Source: Oopsacas minuta
Taxonomy: Eukaryota; Porifera; Hexactinellida; Lyssacinosida; Leucopsacidae
Assembly (NCBI GenBank): GCA_024704765.1
Contig: JAKMXF010000364.1
Span: 1-64,000 of the forward strand
DNA: 64,000 nt
Direction of reading: 5' to 3'
The number at the start of each line of letters is the position of its first letter. Position 1 is the stretch's first letter. This document shows positions 1 to 11,959 of this stretch, one piece after another. A model generated the notes under the pieces. The model saw only the letters and a list, made by a program, of their open reading frames with translations. It searched no databases and was not told where the DNA came from. A program made the translations under genes and the position numbers.

Positions 1-690
1 GGAACGAAATGTAATTCTGAGAGGCCACGATAGCTCATAATGGCCCAGACCATCACTTTTGGGGTGTTTTTGATAACTTCACGAGGTGGTACTTTGGAGT
101 TGTCAGTGGACCAAACCCTATCAATTTGGGCGGAACTGGGATGAAAAAGTTCATATGGTGATTCATCACTCCATAGGACTCGTTTCCACTCATCCAAATT
201 CCAATTTTCCCTTTCAATACAAAAATTTAGCCGATTTTCCCTCTGTTTTTCAGTCAATTTGGGAATTTGGGCCTTTTATAGGCAGTTGCTCCAATCGTTT
301 CCTTCAAATAACGGTGAACAGTCGATTTAGAGATATCATAACCCTTTCGCTTGAGTTTTATCGCGATCTTTCTAGTGGATTGACGAATTTTGCCAAGAGA
401 TTTGGATATAACTATTTTCGCCTCCCTTGTGATCGTTTTGGACGCCCAGCACCGGCCTTATGTCCTAGATATTGACTTCGTCTATATCGTGCCCACCAAT
501 GCTGTATCGTTCTGAGTGGTTTGTCTAAGGTCTTAGCAACATCTTTCTGCACCATCCCACCAATAATCATTCCGACTGCCCAGTTACGAAGTGTTTCGGA
601 GGAATTTTTGACATTCATGATTAAATAATTAAACAAGTTGATGAAATACTCGATTGTGATAAATTCACTGAAGAAAATATAAGATTCCAT
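1..690 (-). pseudogene. Tc1-like transposase, frameshifted and 3'-truncated
   Basis: The N-terminal helix-turn-helix part is read from about 615 down to 430 (SSETLRNWAVGMIIGG, TIQHWWARYRR, GRPK). The frame then shifts near 430-440, giving a second DNA-binding segment (GKIRQSTRKIAIKLKRKGYD, STVHRYLKETIGA). It shifts again near 255, giving the catalytic-domain start (LTEKQRENRLNF, RVLWSDESPYELF with the first catalytic D, then KVMVWAIMS). The motif order is that of Tc1 transposases. The second D and the last acidic residue would lie beyond position 1. At least two frameshifts make this copy non-coding. Confidence 0.8.
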
Positions 691-817
691 ATAAATTCTA
701 ATGATAATTCACGCTAGTACTTGTATATGAAAAACTATACAAATTGAAAGCAAACTGGAAATACGGTAAACGAATATCTACAAATATCGGATACGACAAT
801 AATTATGGGACACCCTG
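1..817 (-). mobile_element. Tc1-like DNA transposon, 5' half, cut by the window edge
   Basis: A minus-strand Tc1-type transposase occupies most of this stretch. The outer end lies at 817: read on the minus strand it begins CAGGGTGTCCCATAATT and is flanked by TA at 818-819, as expected for Tc1/mariner termini. The other half of the element lies outside the window, so the second terminus cannot be checked. Confidence 0.75.
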
Positions 818-1252
818 TAGATTCTCAAAAGTAGTGTCATACAAACAATTTCTTAATCAGTCGAACAACTTACGAGTGTAAACTTTACGACGCTTCGCCC
901 ATTGGATACTTAAATGACATCCAAAACGTGCACACCCAGAAGATGTTTGGATAGATCCACTCCTACAGAGGTGGCCTTCAAGCAGAGTTCACCGCATCCA
1001 ATTGTGATACAAGAATAAAACAATGAACAAATAGATTTCGTTTATTCGCTATATCATATAGGAAGAGAAAACAGGCTTATAAAATAATTGAAAATGGGAA
1101 TGAAATTTGTAAAATAAGAAACAGTAACAGGGTCGCAATTGTATTATTCTTAAAATTTGAAATTTTGAGCAGATTAAAATTGTCAAGTACCTTTCAGGAC
1201 AGCCTACAGAATATATCGGGGATGACAGCAACCTGAAATTTTTGGAATAGAG

Positions 1253-1345
1253 ATGATCAATGGATACATATATAAACATGAAATGATCAATCGATACTTG
1301 TATAAACATGAAATGATCAATTGTTCCTAATATAAACAATTCATA
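1253..1345. repeat. 30-bp tandem repeat, about three units
   Basis: Three successive degenerate 30-base units begin with GATCAAT and end with ATAAACATGAAAT or a variant. An open frame across them on the minus strand merely reflects the repeat (recurring IDHFMFI) and is not taken as a gene. Confidence 0.75.
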
Positions 1346-1616
1346 AAATGCAAAATACAAAAGTTGACGAATTCTTGAGTTATAGTAAATAGCAGTGATG
1401 ATACATTTCTGAATTTCCAATTATAACTCAATGATCGTTAAAATAATGAGATTCCGTAAGTATAGCTGAGCAATAGTATGGTACAGTGTTTTTGCAATAT
1501 AAAAAATCATGCCCTCATTCGAAAAGGTGAATTTCATTAATCCGAAAAATAGAACTTTCCTCCAAGATAGAAAACAAATACACAAAAACTGTACTATAGC
1601 TTAGCAGAACAATATA

Positions 1617-1798
1617 GAATAGACTCTCGTTAATAAGTACACCAGGGGACTAGCAAAATTCGTGCTCCTTATCCGGAGTATGTATTATCCGAACTACTAC
1701 ATTGAAAAGGCATCGAAGGGGACTAATAAAGTGTACAAATTTGTACTCCTTATCCAGAGTCATGCCTTAACTGTGTTCGTATTAACGAGACTCTACTG
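1617..1798. mobile_element. pogo/Tigger-type MITE
   Basis: Inverted ends face each other: left AGAATAGACTCTCGTTAATA and, on the opposite strand, right CAGTAGAGTCTCGTTAATA. TA lies outside both. The interior holds paired 'ctccttatcc' blocks and no open frame. The end sequence and TA target resemble non-autonomous pogo/Tigger relatives. Confidence 0.65.
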
Positions 1799-1879
1799 TA
1801 TAAGTTATTTGTAAATAATTCTCAATTGAGGATATTCAATTTGTAGGAAATACACGATTTCCCATTCCCTGAAAAGAAA

Positions 1880-2430
1880 TATTGATATGATGATTCTTAC
1901 CAATATGACGTAATTGGGAACTACCCATATATGGGCGCATTTAACTTTACGCAATAATCCTCATGTATATCCTATCAAAAATTCATAATCAGGGTATGTG
2001 GAAGTCAAGATTTACAACAATTGGCTAACATCATATGATAATATTTTAAACGATTATAGAGTTATAATTGGATATTCATAAAGTGTCATCCCTGAGCATT
2101 AAAGTAACTCAAGAATGAACTTATTGGTAACTTCATGTATCCAGTTTGAAATTAATGATGAAGTATCTAACGTTCTATAGGGGCATCAAAGAATGACATA
2201 GTTTAACAATTAAATGCTTACTAGACACATAGTTCGACCTCTTTCTGAAATTTATTAGCAAAAGGTTGATAACTTGGTCTACATTTATGTAATACATGTA
2301 TTCGGTAGAAAATGCATCGTTTCTGCAAAATAAAATCATAAGGGATATGTTACATCGGGTTACGCATCCTTAGTCCAATTACTGTCAGCCTTAGATAGAG
2401 TAAGATACGCATTCAATAACCATAAGTGAA
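1880..2430. repeat. Dispersed repeat related to the foldbacks at 41.7 and 58.8 kb
   Basis: This shares with the 41745-42190 and 58799-59405/62902-63150 copies the central TATGACGTAAT and CCCATATATGG blocks, the end motif GGCATCAAAGAATG, ATGCTTACTAGA, and TATGTAATACATTTATTCAG or close variants. The copy is diverged and its inverted arms are poorly preserved. No coding potential seen. Confidence 0.5.
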
Positions 2431-4865
2431 TACTAAAGAAATTCTACTGTGAAATATCAATTACTCATAACTTGGGAGCCAATAACCTTATCCTTCTTAA
2501 TGAAACAGCAGTTTAGTCCTACTAACAGTAGAAGTTAATAACAACGATTGTAATTGGGTTATATATGTTAAATGTAATTCCAATTGGCAATTTGGTAGTT
2601 AATTCATATCTGAAGGGCTCTCAACCTGGAAACCTTCAAATTGGAGAGATTCATAAAAACCTCACGATATATCTTAAGATGTGCAATTTATCATGACTTT
2701 TCTGTGAATAGACCAGGGATTCTGCAGTAATTGTAGAACAGAAATCGTGAGAGTTTAGAGCCCTGTAATTAACCCTAACTGTGTCCCAATTATAACCAAA
2801 CATTTGATAAATAAAAAACAAGAGATAATACCATATGAGCTCTCGTCTATTTTGATCACGAAAATAACACAGTTTTTCGCCATGAAGTCTGGGTTTTTGG
2901 AAATGTTCATTTCAATTAGGAAATTTGAAGTTTTGTAGCTCATAATGCAAGGATTGCAAAGTAATATTCGATTATTGCCTGCCTTAATGAAGTAATGCTG
3001 TGCTGACTCAAACACATTTGTCCATGTTTCTGAATATACATAACCAATCAAGTAGCTGTCTCAGGACGTATGTAAAAAAATTATTTGAATCTATAAAATA
3101 GATTACCGGATAGAAAATTAGGACAATTAGGTTGTTGAAGATATGGGAAGGCTGTAGCCTCCCCTGACCAAATCATTCAAACTCGAATAGTTTGAACACC
3201 GTGGAACAATCACTTGGCTAAGAATATAGAAATGAGCACATAATGCATATTTGACTAAAGAATTATCAACGAATGCATATTTGAAGATAAATATCGATTT
3301 CCTGAATCTGTAAGGTAATTCGTAAGAAATATTGAAAAATTGGAGTTAATTGAAATGAGAATTTCTAAAAACTTGGAAATGATGGAGAAAAACTGATGCT
3401 ATTTCGGAATTAGAATAGTCTATCGCACCTTGTGCAATAAATCATGTCTATCTATAAATTTTGCTACTGAACAGCGGTATTAATATGGGATATAGTAGTT
3501 ATGTCAGAAAAGGATTCAATGCATTTAGCTGGTATGGTCACTATTTAGTGCATTGTTACGATACACCGTTACGATATTGCAGGAAACAAGTAGTTAATGG
3601 AGGCATACCTTCCAAACTCTTGTTAGCAAAATCCCTGGATGCAGGGAAAATATTCCACACATTTCTCCAGCTATTGGATTAATGAGCGCTCAGTAAGTTC
3701 ACTCTAACTTGTAAATTTGTTGTTCAAAGACCAAAAGCCAGGTAATATGAAGGTTCCAATGACCCAATTGCAATATATCATTATCTAAATAACCATCATA
3801 ATTGGTGGAGATTATCGAAACACCCCGAGGAAATATTTTAAATCATAGCAAAAATGTTTTTTGCTCAAATTAAAATGAAATCACCCAATACGAAATGAAA
3901 CCGGGATCGCGAGGACTTGGTTATAACGAGAGATAACTGTAGTACATAACAGATACTAGAGTATGAGAAATAAGGGGAGTCACAGTAAAATTTGTAATTA
4001 CGTACTGTCTAGTGAATTTAACAGGCGAATAATATTTAAAGTAAAGTGTCTACCTGATTTAGAGTCTTTATCAGCTTGTTTATGACAATGAAATTGAAAT
4101 TAATCTTATCCTTTTGTTTAACTAAACTATCAGGTTGTAACTTAATTGCTTTAACTCTAAATAGATCCTCATTGATTCTTGGTCTTTTCTTATAAGAGAT
4201 ATGATGTTGATTTGGGGACGGGAATATATCCATCAAACTAAAGAAAAGTATTTACTTAGAATTGCCTGTATTCTATACAGTTAAAAAGTTAAGGGAATTA
4301 AACACAATATCGGTGAAGTAAAGTTAGGTGGCCAAAAGAGCTTACTAAAACAAGAAATCTTAGGTTTTCTGAGAAAATACTAGACTTGCGTGGAGACAAA
4401 ATTAGACATAAATGGGCGTAAAAGCTCGACATCCCACTTAATGAGTTTTTGTCGATAGTTAAGGAAGCAAGACTTTATCGGGTACGTCCGGTTACCTAAC
4501 TCTAGGATAAAACCCTGGAAGAATGTATGTAAAAGTTGCCGATTTGCTCCAAAATTTTTCGAAATTTGCCTTTGCAAATGCAAATATCTGGGGTGGAATG
4601 TCGAATTACGGATTCCACAAACACAATTTTTAGCGTCTGAATTGGAGAAATCAAATCCTTGACAACATAGGAATGTCGTTGATATGTGGCAAGATGACAT
4701 GATGACAAAGCACCTCAAATCTCGTTTAGGCCCATTTGCTACCACATATGATTCACATATACCTTCTCTTAGGTCATTTTCATGTATCACAAATTCCCTC
4801 TAATACCAATAAATTCATCAAACTAGTGTAGCAATGAAGAGACATTGTGACTTTTGAGCTATATT
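2431..4865. other. Intergenic AT-rich DNA, no gene recognised
   Basis: Short open frames occur on both strands, for example near 2755-3051, 3461-3682 and 4380-4790. None shows a recognisable domain, and stop density is that of non-coding AT-rich DNA. Confidence 0.5.
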
Positions 4866-6193
4866 AGGGCGTTCAATAGTCTTGCGGGTGATATCATAGA
4901 AAATGATACAAACACTATACATACTAATTCACTATATTATTTATTCAAAGTAATCCCCTCCTGCAGATACACAAAGTTTTAACCTTCCAACCACTTGTAA
5001 AACACATTTCTGTACTCCTCAGGGGATGGATTTGAAGTACTGGTACAGGCCCGTTCCGAGTGCTTGTAATGTGTTAAAATCTTTGCCCTGAAGGTAGATT
5101 TTAAGCTTGGGGAAGAGCCAAAAATCACACAGAGCTAGGCCTGGTGAGTATGGTGGATGGGGAAGTAATTCTAACCCTTCTAGATCCAAGAAATTTTTGG
5201 TAAGCTTAGCTGTATGGGAACTGGTGTTATCAGTTAAAATCTTCATTCCAAGAGTCCCGGTTTTCGGGCGGTACTTTTCTATATTTTTTATCAAATTTGG
5301 AAGCACTTGCTCTGTAAAGAAAGTAGCAGTAACAGCCTTGCCACTCTCACAAGGTAATTGCAAGACAATTCCATGACTACTGAAGAAGATGGTATACATA
5401 ATCTTAGGTTTTCTGAAGTCGGGCCTAGGAATTTTGGCCGGTTATTCGCTGCCCTTCACCCATGATCGCTTCTTATACTTGCTATATGGTGTTGAATAGT
5501 ACACCCACGTCTTGTCACCAGTAATAATTTCTGTTAGGCGTCTAGAATCGCAGTTCTCATAAGTTTCCAAGAGTTTCTTGGCAATATTCAGTCGTGCCAA
5601 CCTTTGATTCTCACTGAGCTTTTTCGGGACCCATTTCCCACAAATCGATCGGTTGCCAAGCTCAGTCACCAGAATTGTATGAATAGCTCCCGATGAAATT
5701 TCCAAACTTTGTTCTAACTGATTGACAGTAATACACTTGTCTTCCATGACCATACTTTCAATGAGTGCGATATTCTCTGAAGTGGTGGCGGATACCGCTC
5801 TTCCAGATCGGGGCAAATCTGTGACATCAGCATCACCAGATCTAAAACGGGCAACCCATCGCTCTACAGTAGATCTGGAAGGGCAATTCACGCACAATAC
5901 TCCTGTAACTCGCTGAAGATCTGTACGGGCTGGATCTTGAGTATTGTGCGAAACTCTATGTAAGCTCGCCATTTGAGGTTGAAATTATCATCCTTTGAAG
6001 CCATAAATTCAACAGTGGGTATAAATTGACTACACGTAACTATCTCAAAAATTCATAATTTGTATTGAATAAGCTTGAAACTTTCAGTATATGGAGTTTA
6101 ACTATATGGGATTATAATATATGAAAGTTAGATATATTACTCGACTAATTCCTAAGATATATCATGACCCGCAAGACTTTTTGAACGCCCTGA
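4866..6193 (-). mobile_element. mariner element, copy 1 (head to head with copy 2)
   Basis: This 1,328-bp element points left. Its 5' end at about 6193 reads TCAGGGCGTTCAAAAAGTCT and its 3' end at about 4866 reads AGGGCGTTCAATAGTCTTGC (read inward), each next to TA. Wherever compared, it matches the reverse complement of 7725-9052 base for base, including non-coding ends, while flanks outside the termini differ. That indicates two separate insertions and argues against a segmental inverted duplication. Confidence 0.9.
5019..5972 (-). pseudogene. mariner transposase (D34D) with one in-frame stop
   Basis: Start ATG at 5972; the frame is continuous to 5019 apart from a TAA after SWVKGSE (5442-5444), giving about 317 codons against roughly 345 for typical mariner transposases. 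The N-terminal part has helix-turn-helix features (STVERWVARFRSGD, LEISSGAIHTIL) followed by WVPKKLSENQ. The catalytic domain shows ITGDKTWVYY (first D), ILTDNTSSHT (second D) and YSPGLALCDFWLFPKLK (third D). Exactly 34 residues separate the last two, the mariner signature. The same stop occurs in the facing copy. Confidence 0.9.
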
Positions 6194-7724
6194 TACTAGA
6201 TTATTAGGAGTATCATGGACTTGTAAATGATCGAAATGTAATGAATAAGGTTCGATTGTATCATACTCTTCTGAGTCATTTATATTGCTAATCCTTATCC
6301 GCTTTGTTATGCCGAACTCCATAAGTGTTCTGGGCAAAGGAGGAACAGTTCTCTTTTTCATAGCAACGTGCTGATGATTGATACATATAACAAATTAGTA
6401 GAGGGCTATAATACATAAATACAGAAGTATGTGCAAATGACTGTGGGTGATTAGTGAATATTTAGGTGGATATAAAATGAGAAACTATGTGTTATTAAAT
6501 AAGATTCATGTAATCAAAGGATGAAACATAGATTCGCTATTTATCAACTCTAAAATAATATAATAGTCTTTAGAGAAAAAATTGAAATAAGGGGTCCGGA
6601 CCCCTGGACCCCCTCCATACGCCCACCAATGATTTAAATTCTGGAAAACTGAACTTGGCCGAATGGTATAAGGCCAAGCACCCATTAGTATGCCTCATTA
6701 GAATCAGAGCGGATAGCGAACACTTCATGTTCGCGGGTTGCACCCTCCGCGTGCTCGTGTATTCTTATAGATATATGGGCCATTTAAACGCTACATAACG
6801 CAAATTCCATAAATTTGACATGCCTCCCTGCGTCACGCGTTTTCAACGTTTTGTAATCCAAAAAAATGGACTGTCACATTTTTCATACCACCCCTCCCTT
6901 TGTAGTGTTAAGTATTTTGAACAGCCCCTATTATACATAGTTTAGATATAAAGTATTTTCAGTATATATAATGCATCAAAACGACTCAAAGGAGAGGTTC
7001 TATAGACCACATTAGTTAAGCATTTATTCTACCTTTTAAAGATACGTAGGCTTTAATGAATGTGGTTAATACTTACCTGTATTTAACTCTGCCTTTGGCT
7101 CTTTTTCGCCATTTTGATTACTTCTCATTGACATCAATTTAGCATGCTTACATATGCAGACCTGTAACTTTCATTTAATATCCGCGGAATGATATATTAA
7201 AAGTTTTAGTTTTCGATGTATTTATACTTTATGGTATAAATGGTAGTTATTTTAATTGATCAATTAGTAAACAAAAATAAACATAGTTACATATTTATGC
7301 CATTGGTAGTTTAATTAAATATATATCGAGTATGTACATATCGTCCACACTTTTGTGGTGGTTACAAAGGCTAGTTACAAAGTACGTTTCAATTAACAAA
7401 CCGTAGTTTGAGGTTATCAAATTGGAATTTTAAAAATCTTCCGTAATTGGAACCATTGCATAATTTTTTTGCATCCTAGGTCAAAGCCTAACATATGATA
7501 GAGTAATATGAGCACAATTGGTAAAATCCTCGGATCTGATAAGTCAATACATTTTGACACTTATCTCAGAGAGTCTTTGAGATATCGCTTAGATCTTGGA
7601 ACTCTTTCTTAGATATATCACATTCCACGCACATGCCAAATTTGAAATTTCAAGATTCTAGCTCTTGCCAGTTTTTCAATCAATCCCAAGCAAAAATAGC
7701 AAATTTAACCATTTAGAAATTATA
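6194..7724. other. Spacer between the two facing mariner copies
   Basis: No convincing gene. A minus-strand frame (ATG at 6361) runs into the mariner terminus and resembles nothing known to me. A GC-rich block at 6591-6625 (GGGGTCCGGACCCC) resembles internal or terminal parts of ZMYM-type hATs, and a similar block lies at 11830-11960. The part 7180-7620 shares diverged segments (CCGCGGAAT, GTTTTCGATG, GTCAATACATTTTG) with 46020-46100 and 48400-48610. Confidence 0.5.
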
Positions 7725-9052
7725 TCAGGGCGTTCAAAAAGTCTTGCGGGTCATGATATATCTTAGGAATTAGTCGAGTAATATATCTAACTTTCATATA
7801 TTATAATCCCATATAGTTAAACTCCATATACTGAAAGTTTCAAGCTTATTCAATACAAATTATGAATTTTTGAGATAGTTACGTGTAGTCAATTTATACC
7901 CACTGTTGAATTTATGGCTTCAAAGGATGATAATTTCAACCTCAAATGGCGAGCTTACATAGAGTTTCGCACAATACTCAAGATCCAGCCCGTACAGATC
8001 TTCAGCGAGTTACAGGAGTATTGTGCGTGAATTGCCCTTCCAGATCTACTGTAGAGCGATGGGTTGCCCGTTTTAGATCTGGTGATGCTGATGTCACAGA
8101 TTTGCCCCGATCTGGAAGAGCGGTATCCGCCACCACTTCAGAGAATATCGCACTCATTGAAAGTATGGTCATGGAAGACAAGTGTATTACTGTCAATCAG
8201 TTAGAACAAAGTTTGGAAATTTCATCGGGAGCTATTCATACAATTCTGGTGACTGAGCTTGGCAACCGATCGATTTGTGGGAAATGGGTCCCGAAAAAGC
8301 TCAGTGAGAATCAAAGGTTGGCACGACTGAATATTGCCAAGAAACTCTTGGAAACTTATGAGAACTGCGATTCTAGACGCCTAACAGAAATTATTACTGG
8401 TGACAAGACGTGGGTGTACTATTCAACACCATATAGCAAGTATAAGAAGCGATCATGGGTGAAGGGCAGCGAATAACCGGCCAAAATTCCTAGGCCCGAC
8501 TTCAGAAAACCTAAGATTATGTATACCATCTTCTTCAGTAGTCATGGAATTGTCTTGCAATTACCTTGTGAGAGTGGCAAGGCTGTTACTGCTACTTTCT
8601 TTACAGAGCAAGTGCTTCCAAATTTGATAAAAAATATAGAAAAGTACCGCCCGAAAACCGGGACTCTTGGAATGAAGATTTTAACTGATAACACCAGTTC
8701 CCATACAGCTAAGCTTACCAAAAATTTCTTGGATCTAGAAGGGTTAGAATTACTTCCCCATCCACCATACTCACCAGGCCTAGCTCTGTGTGATTTTTGG
8801 CTCTTCCCCAAGCTTAAAATCTACCTTCAGGGCAAAGATTTTAACACATTACAAGCACTCGGAACGGGCCTGTACCAGTACTTCAAATCCATCCCCTGAG
8901 GAGTACAGAAATGTGTTTTACAAGTGGTTGGAAGGTTAAAACTTTGTGTATCTGCAGGAGGGGATTACTTTGAATAAATAATATAGTGAATTAGTATGTA
9001 TAGTGTTTGTATCATTTTCTATGATATCACCCGCAAGACTATTGAACGCCCT
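7725..9052 (+). mobile_element. mariner element, copy 2
   Basis: Left end TCAGGGCGTTCAAAAAGTCT preceded by TA (7723-7724); right end ...CTATTGAACGCCCT at about 9052 with TA at 9055-9056. It has the same length and, as far as compared, the same sequence as copy 1 in inverted orientation. It abuts the N-terminal remnant of a hAT transposase beginning about 9057. Confidence 0.9.
7946..8899 (+). pseudogene. mariner transposase (D34D) with one in-frame stop
   Basis: Same protein as in copy 1. ATG at 7946, helix-turn-helix features, first D in ITGDKTW, TAA at 8474-8476, reading resumes in the same frame at PAKIPRPDFRKPKIMY, second D in LTDNTSSHT, third D in LALCDFW. The stop lies between the first and second catalytic Asp, so a conventional full-length protein cannot be made. 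Shared lesions mean the source was already defective, or both copies descend from one defective copy moved in trans. Confidence 0.9.
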
Positions 9053-11959
9053 AGTAGAATGCCCCAGTAATTCATCAGCTACAATTTTTGAATTCCAAGT
9101 CCTATCTCCAGATGTTGCAAATTTAGCCCCTCAAGATCCAGGGGTTATTGAGTCTGTTTCTCCCATAACCCAATATGATGTTGGAGCTATCTTACCTGGT
9201 AAAGTAATCCGAGAAGATCTCACTAATGATGAAAAGGTCAATTATATTCCACCTCATTTCACTCCTGGGAAGAAATTTGACTTATTTATAACCGAGTCAA
9301 TAGTTCGTGGAAAGACACAGCAAAAAGAAAGTTCTTGTTTTCCAACACTCTTGGCTAGATCGATATAGATGGTTAGTTTATAGCATTTCTGTTGGTGAAG
9401 GATTCTATAAATTCTGCATTCTCTTCTCATCTGAAATTGACAAGGGGAAATATTGTGGGGTGCTAGTAAACAGACCTTTCATAAACCTTGCCAAAGCTAC
9501 AGGGAAAGGTGGTATTTTGGAACATCATCAACGCCTCCAATATCACAAAGATGCCTTTCAGAATGGTTTAGTATTACTACAGCATCAAAAGCATCCAGAA
9601 AGAGATCTACCATTAGTTTTCAGTCGTGGCACCAAAGAATCATATTCCATGAACTAACATATTTTAAAGAGTATTGTTGAAGCTGTGATATTTTGTGGGA
9701 AACAAAATCTACCCTAAGGGGGCATAGGGATTCCCATAATAGTTTATCTTCTAACAAAGGAAACTTGTGGGCAATTCTCGAGGTGATGTCTAAGTGTGAT
9801 CCTATTCTACAGAAACATCTATAAATGGGAAAGAAAAATGCACAATATACTTCAAAACAATCCAAAACGAAATTATTGACATTGCTGGAGAATATATCAG
9901 GAAGGAGAACACCCGAACGTTAGAAATGAAATTTCCTTCTTCTCCATTATGGGTGATGAGGTTACAGATCCACATAGTAACCAGGAGATTCTCTCAGTTT
10001 GCCTGAGAATGCTTGATAAAACAAATATTAAAGAGTTTTTCTTTGATTTTGTGAATCTAGAGAGAGCAACTGGGGAGTCAATTGCAATGGCTATTATCGA
10101 AAGTCTAAAACAGCATCACGTCGATATAAATAAGGTTAGGGGTCAATGTTATGACGGCGCATCATGTATGTCCTCTAACAATGTTGGAGTCCAAGCAAGG
10201 ATAAAGCAGGTATCTCCTTTCGCACTATATGTACCACTGCCACAGTCATGAACTTAATCTGAGTATAGCTAGTGCATGCAAACTACCTACAATCAGGAAC
10301 ATGATTGATACTCTAAATTCCATTTTCCTATTCTTTAATTTGTCCCCTAAAAGACAGCGATTCTATGAAAAAATACTTGATAGTTTCGCACCAGATTTGA
10401 CCAAAAAAACCTTGTAGGACTTTGCAAGACCGGTGGGTAGAAAGGCACACATGCTATGATACTTTCTATACAATGTATGAGTTTTTATGTGAATGTTTTG
10501 AAGCGATGTTAAATCCATCTAGTTATCCACAAATCTATGACGGTATCTGGAGGAATAACTGGGACAAGGAAACGAGAATAAAGGCACGTGGATTAATTTT
10601 AAATCTTGAATCTTCAGAAACCATAATTGCCTTTATTGTAGCGAAAAATGTTTTAGAGAATATAAGACCTATCGCATCCAAATACAGAAGAGGGATTTGG
10701 ATGTCTACCATGCATTTAACATGATCGACGAGATAAAGAAACGAATCGAAACGTTACGATTTGAAATAGAAGCTGAGTTTAATGTATGGTACGAAGAAGC
10801 AACACACTTGTTTAGGAAGCTTGGAATTACCATACAATTCCCAAGAATTATTGGCTCTGGCAGGCAGATACACAGAGCAAATGCGTCAAGTACTTGCCCA
10901 AAGGAATACTATTTACGCAATTTGGCAATTCCATTTGTTGATCATTTATTGTAGAATTGGATAATAGATTCAAAAAATCAAGCAGACAAGGAGTAGAGAT
11001 ACTTGCATTACTTCCTGACTCTATCGCATTGCAAGGCATGGATATACAACTAGTTGTAGTCAATCTATTGTTTCGGGAGGCAGATCTTCCATTTTCTTCC
11101 TCACTTCGGTTGAGGTAAAAGAGTGGCAATGTTATTGGGGATCTAAAGAGCCCATACCGTCTTCAATTAACCTGCAGATGTATAAGTCACGCAGACGAGG
11201 ATACTTTCCCAAATATATTCACTCTCTTGAAAATAGGATGTACTCTCCCAGTCGGAAGTTGTGAGGCGGAGCGCTCGTTCTCGTGCCTTCGTAAGGTGAA
11301 GACCTATCTTCGAAGTACAATTGGACAAGAGCGGCTACCTGGCCTTACTCTAATGAACATGAACCACAGTATAGAAATCAGTCTGGAAAGGATTTGCCAG
11401 ATGTTCATAGGAAGGCACAAACGTAGAATGTTTTTCTAGTTCTATACTCTACGATTAGAATTCATTACAAATTTAACTTCAATTTTGGTAGAAATTTTGA
11501 TGTTGTTTTGCCTATCACCTATATTTATAATACTAGCTAGTTAATTTTAAGGCTTTCACTCAATATTCGGAAATTTGGAATTGACACGTTTGGAACAAGT
11601 TTTTATGACCGAGACCCATTAGTACCGGGAGTTGGTGTAGATGAATGTACTCCACCCCAGCCCATATTATGGTGATCTTTCAAGGGGCGAAGACCTTTGA
11701 CCCGACGTACATTGTCAGAAATCTTGCGAATCCTAAGGTGTAGTAATTACGTAGTAAAGTGAAAAATTTCGAGATTCAAAGGTTCCTGACAGTAGAAAAG
11801 CAACTAATGTTATGAAAAATAGTGTTTGTCGTCCAGGGGCTTTGCCCCTGGACCCCACTGGGAGGTTAACAGCGCCTCCTAGACCCCCAGCTGGGTGGTG
11901 GTATCCTTTCACAAAATCCTTGGACCCCCTCTTTAAAAAATTCCTAAATCCGCCTATGC
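9053..11959 (+). mobile_element. hAT element of the ZMYM1/TTF-finger type, broken
   Basis: Contains the decayed transposase described next. The likely right end is near 11959: on the minus strand it reads GCATAGGCGGATTTAGGAAT, a typical hAT terminus, followed inward by GGGGGTCC and GGGGCAAAGCCCC blocks. No left terminus was found; mariner copy 2 lies directly against the coding remnant and may have replaced or separated it. Confidence 0.65.
9057..11439 (+). pseudogene. hAT transposase, ZMYM1-like (TTF finger, DUF4371-type, hAT dimerisation)
   Basis: Pieces in order: a TTF-type finger region at 9320-9600 (FQHSWLDRYRWLVYS, FYKFCILFS, YHKDAF); the catalytic-core start at 9945-10225 (MGDEVTDPHSNQEILSVCL, GQCYDGASCMSSNNVGVQAR); YHCHSHELNLSIASAC at about 10232; a helical middle at 10420-10950; and the C-terminal dimerisation block at 11225-11400 (LPVGSCEAERSFSCLRKVK, LRSTIGQERLPGL). 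The pieces lie in different frames separated by several frameshifts and stops. Domain order matches hAT-derived ZMYM1-like transposases. Clearly non-functional. Confidence 0.85.

Noticed and set aside
86-475. Plus-strand open frame of 129 codons.
   Set aside because: Antisense to the clear Tc1 transposase reading on the minus strand.
1049-1420. Open frame with repeated IDHFMFI motifs as a small protein gene.
   Set aside because: It is a by-product of a 30-bp tandem repeat; no start context or homology.
6700-6760. tRNA-like sequence (GCGGATAGCGAACACTTCAT... GGGTTGCACCC).
   Set aside because: I could not fold it into a four-arm cloverleaf with a proper anticodon loop and T-loop.
4866-9052. 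A segmental inverted duplication of one mariner plus flanks.
   Set aside because: Sequence identity stops at the element termini; flanks outside TA differ, so separate insertions fit better.
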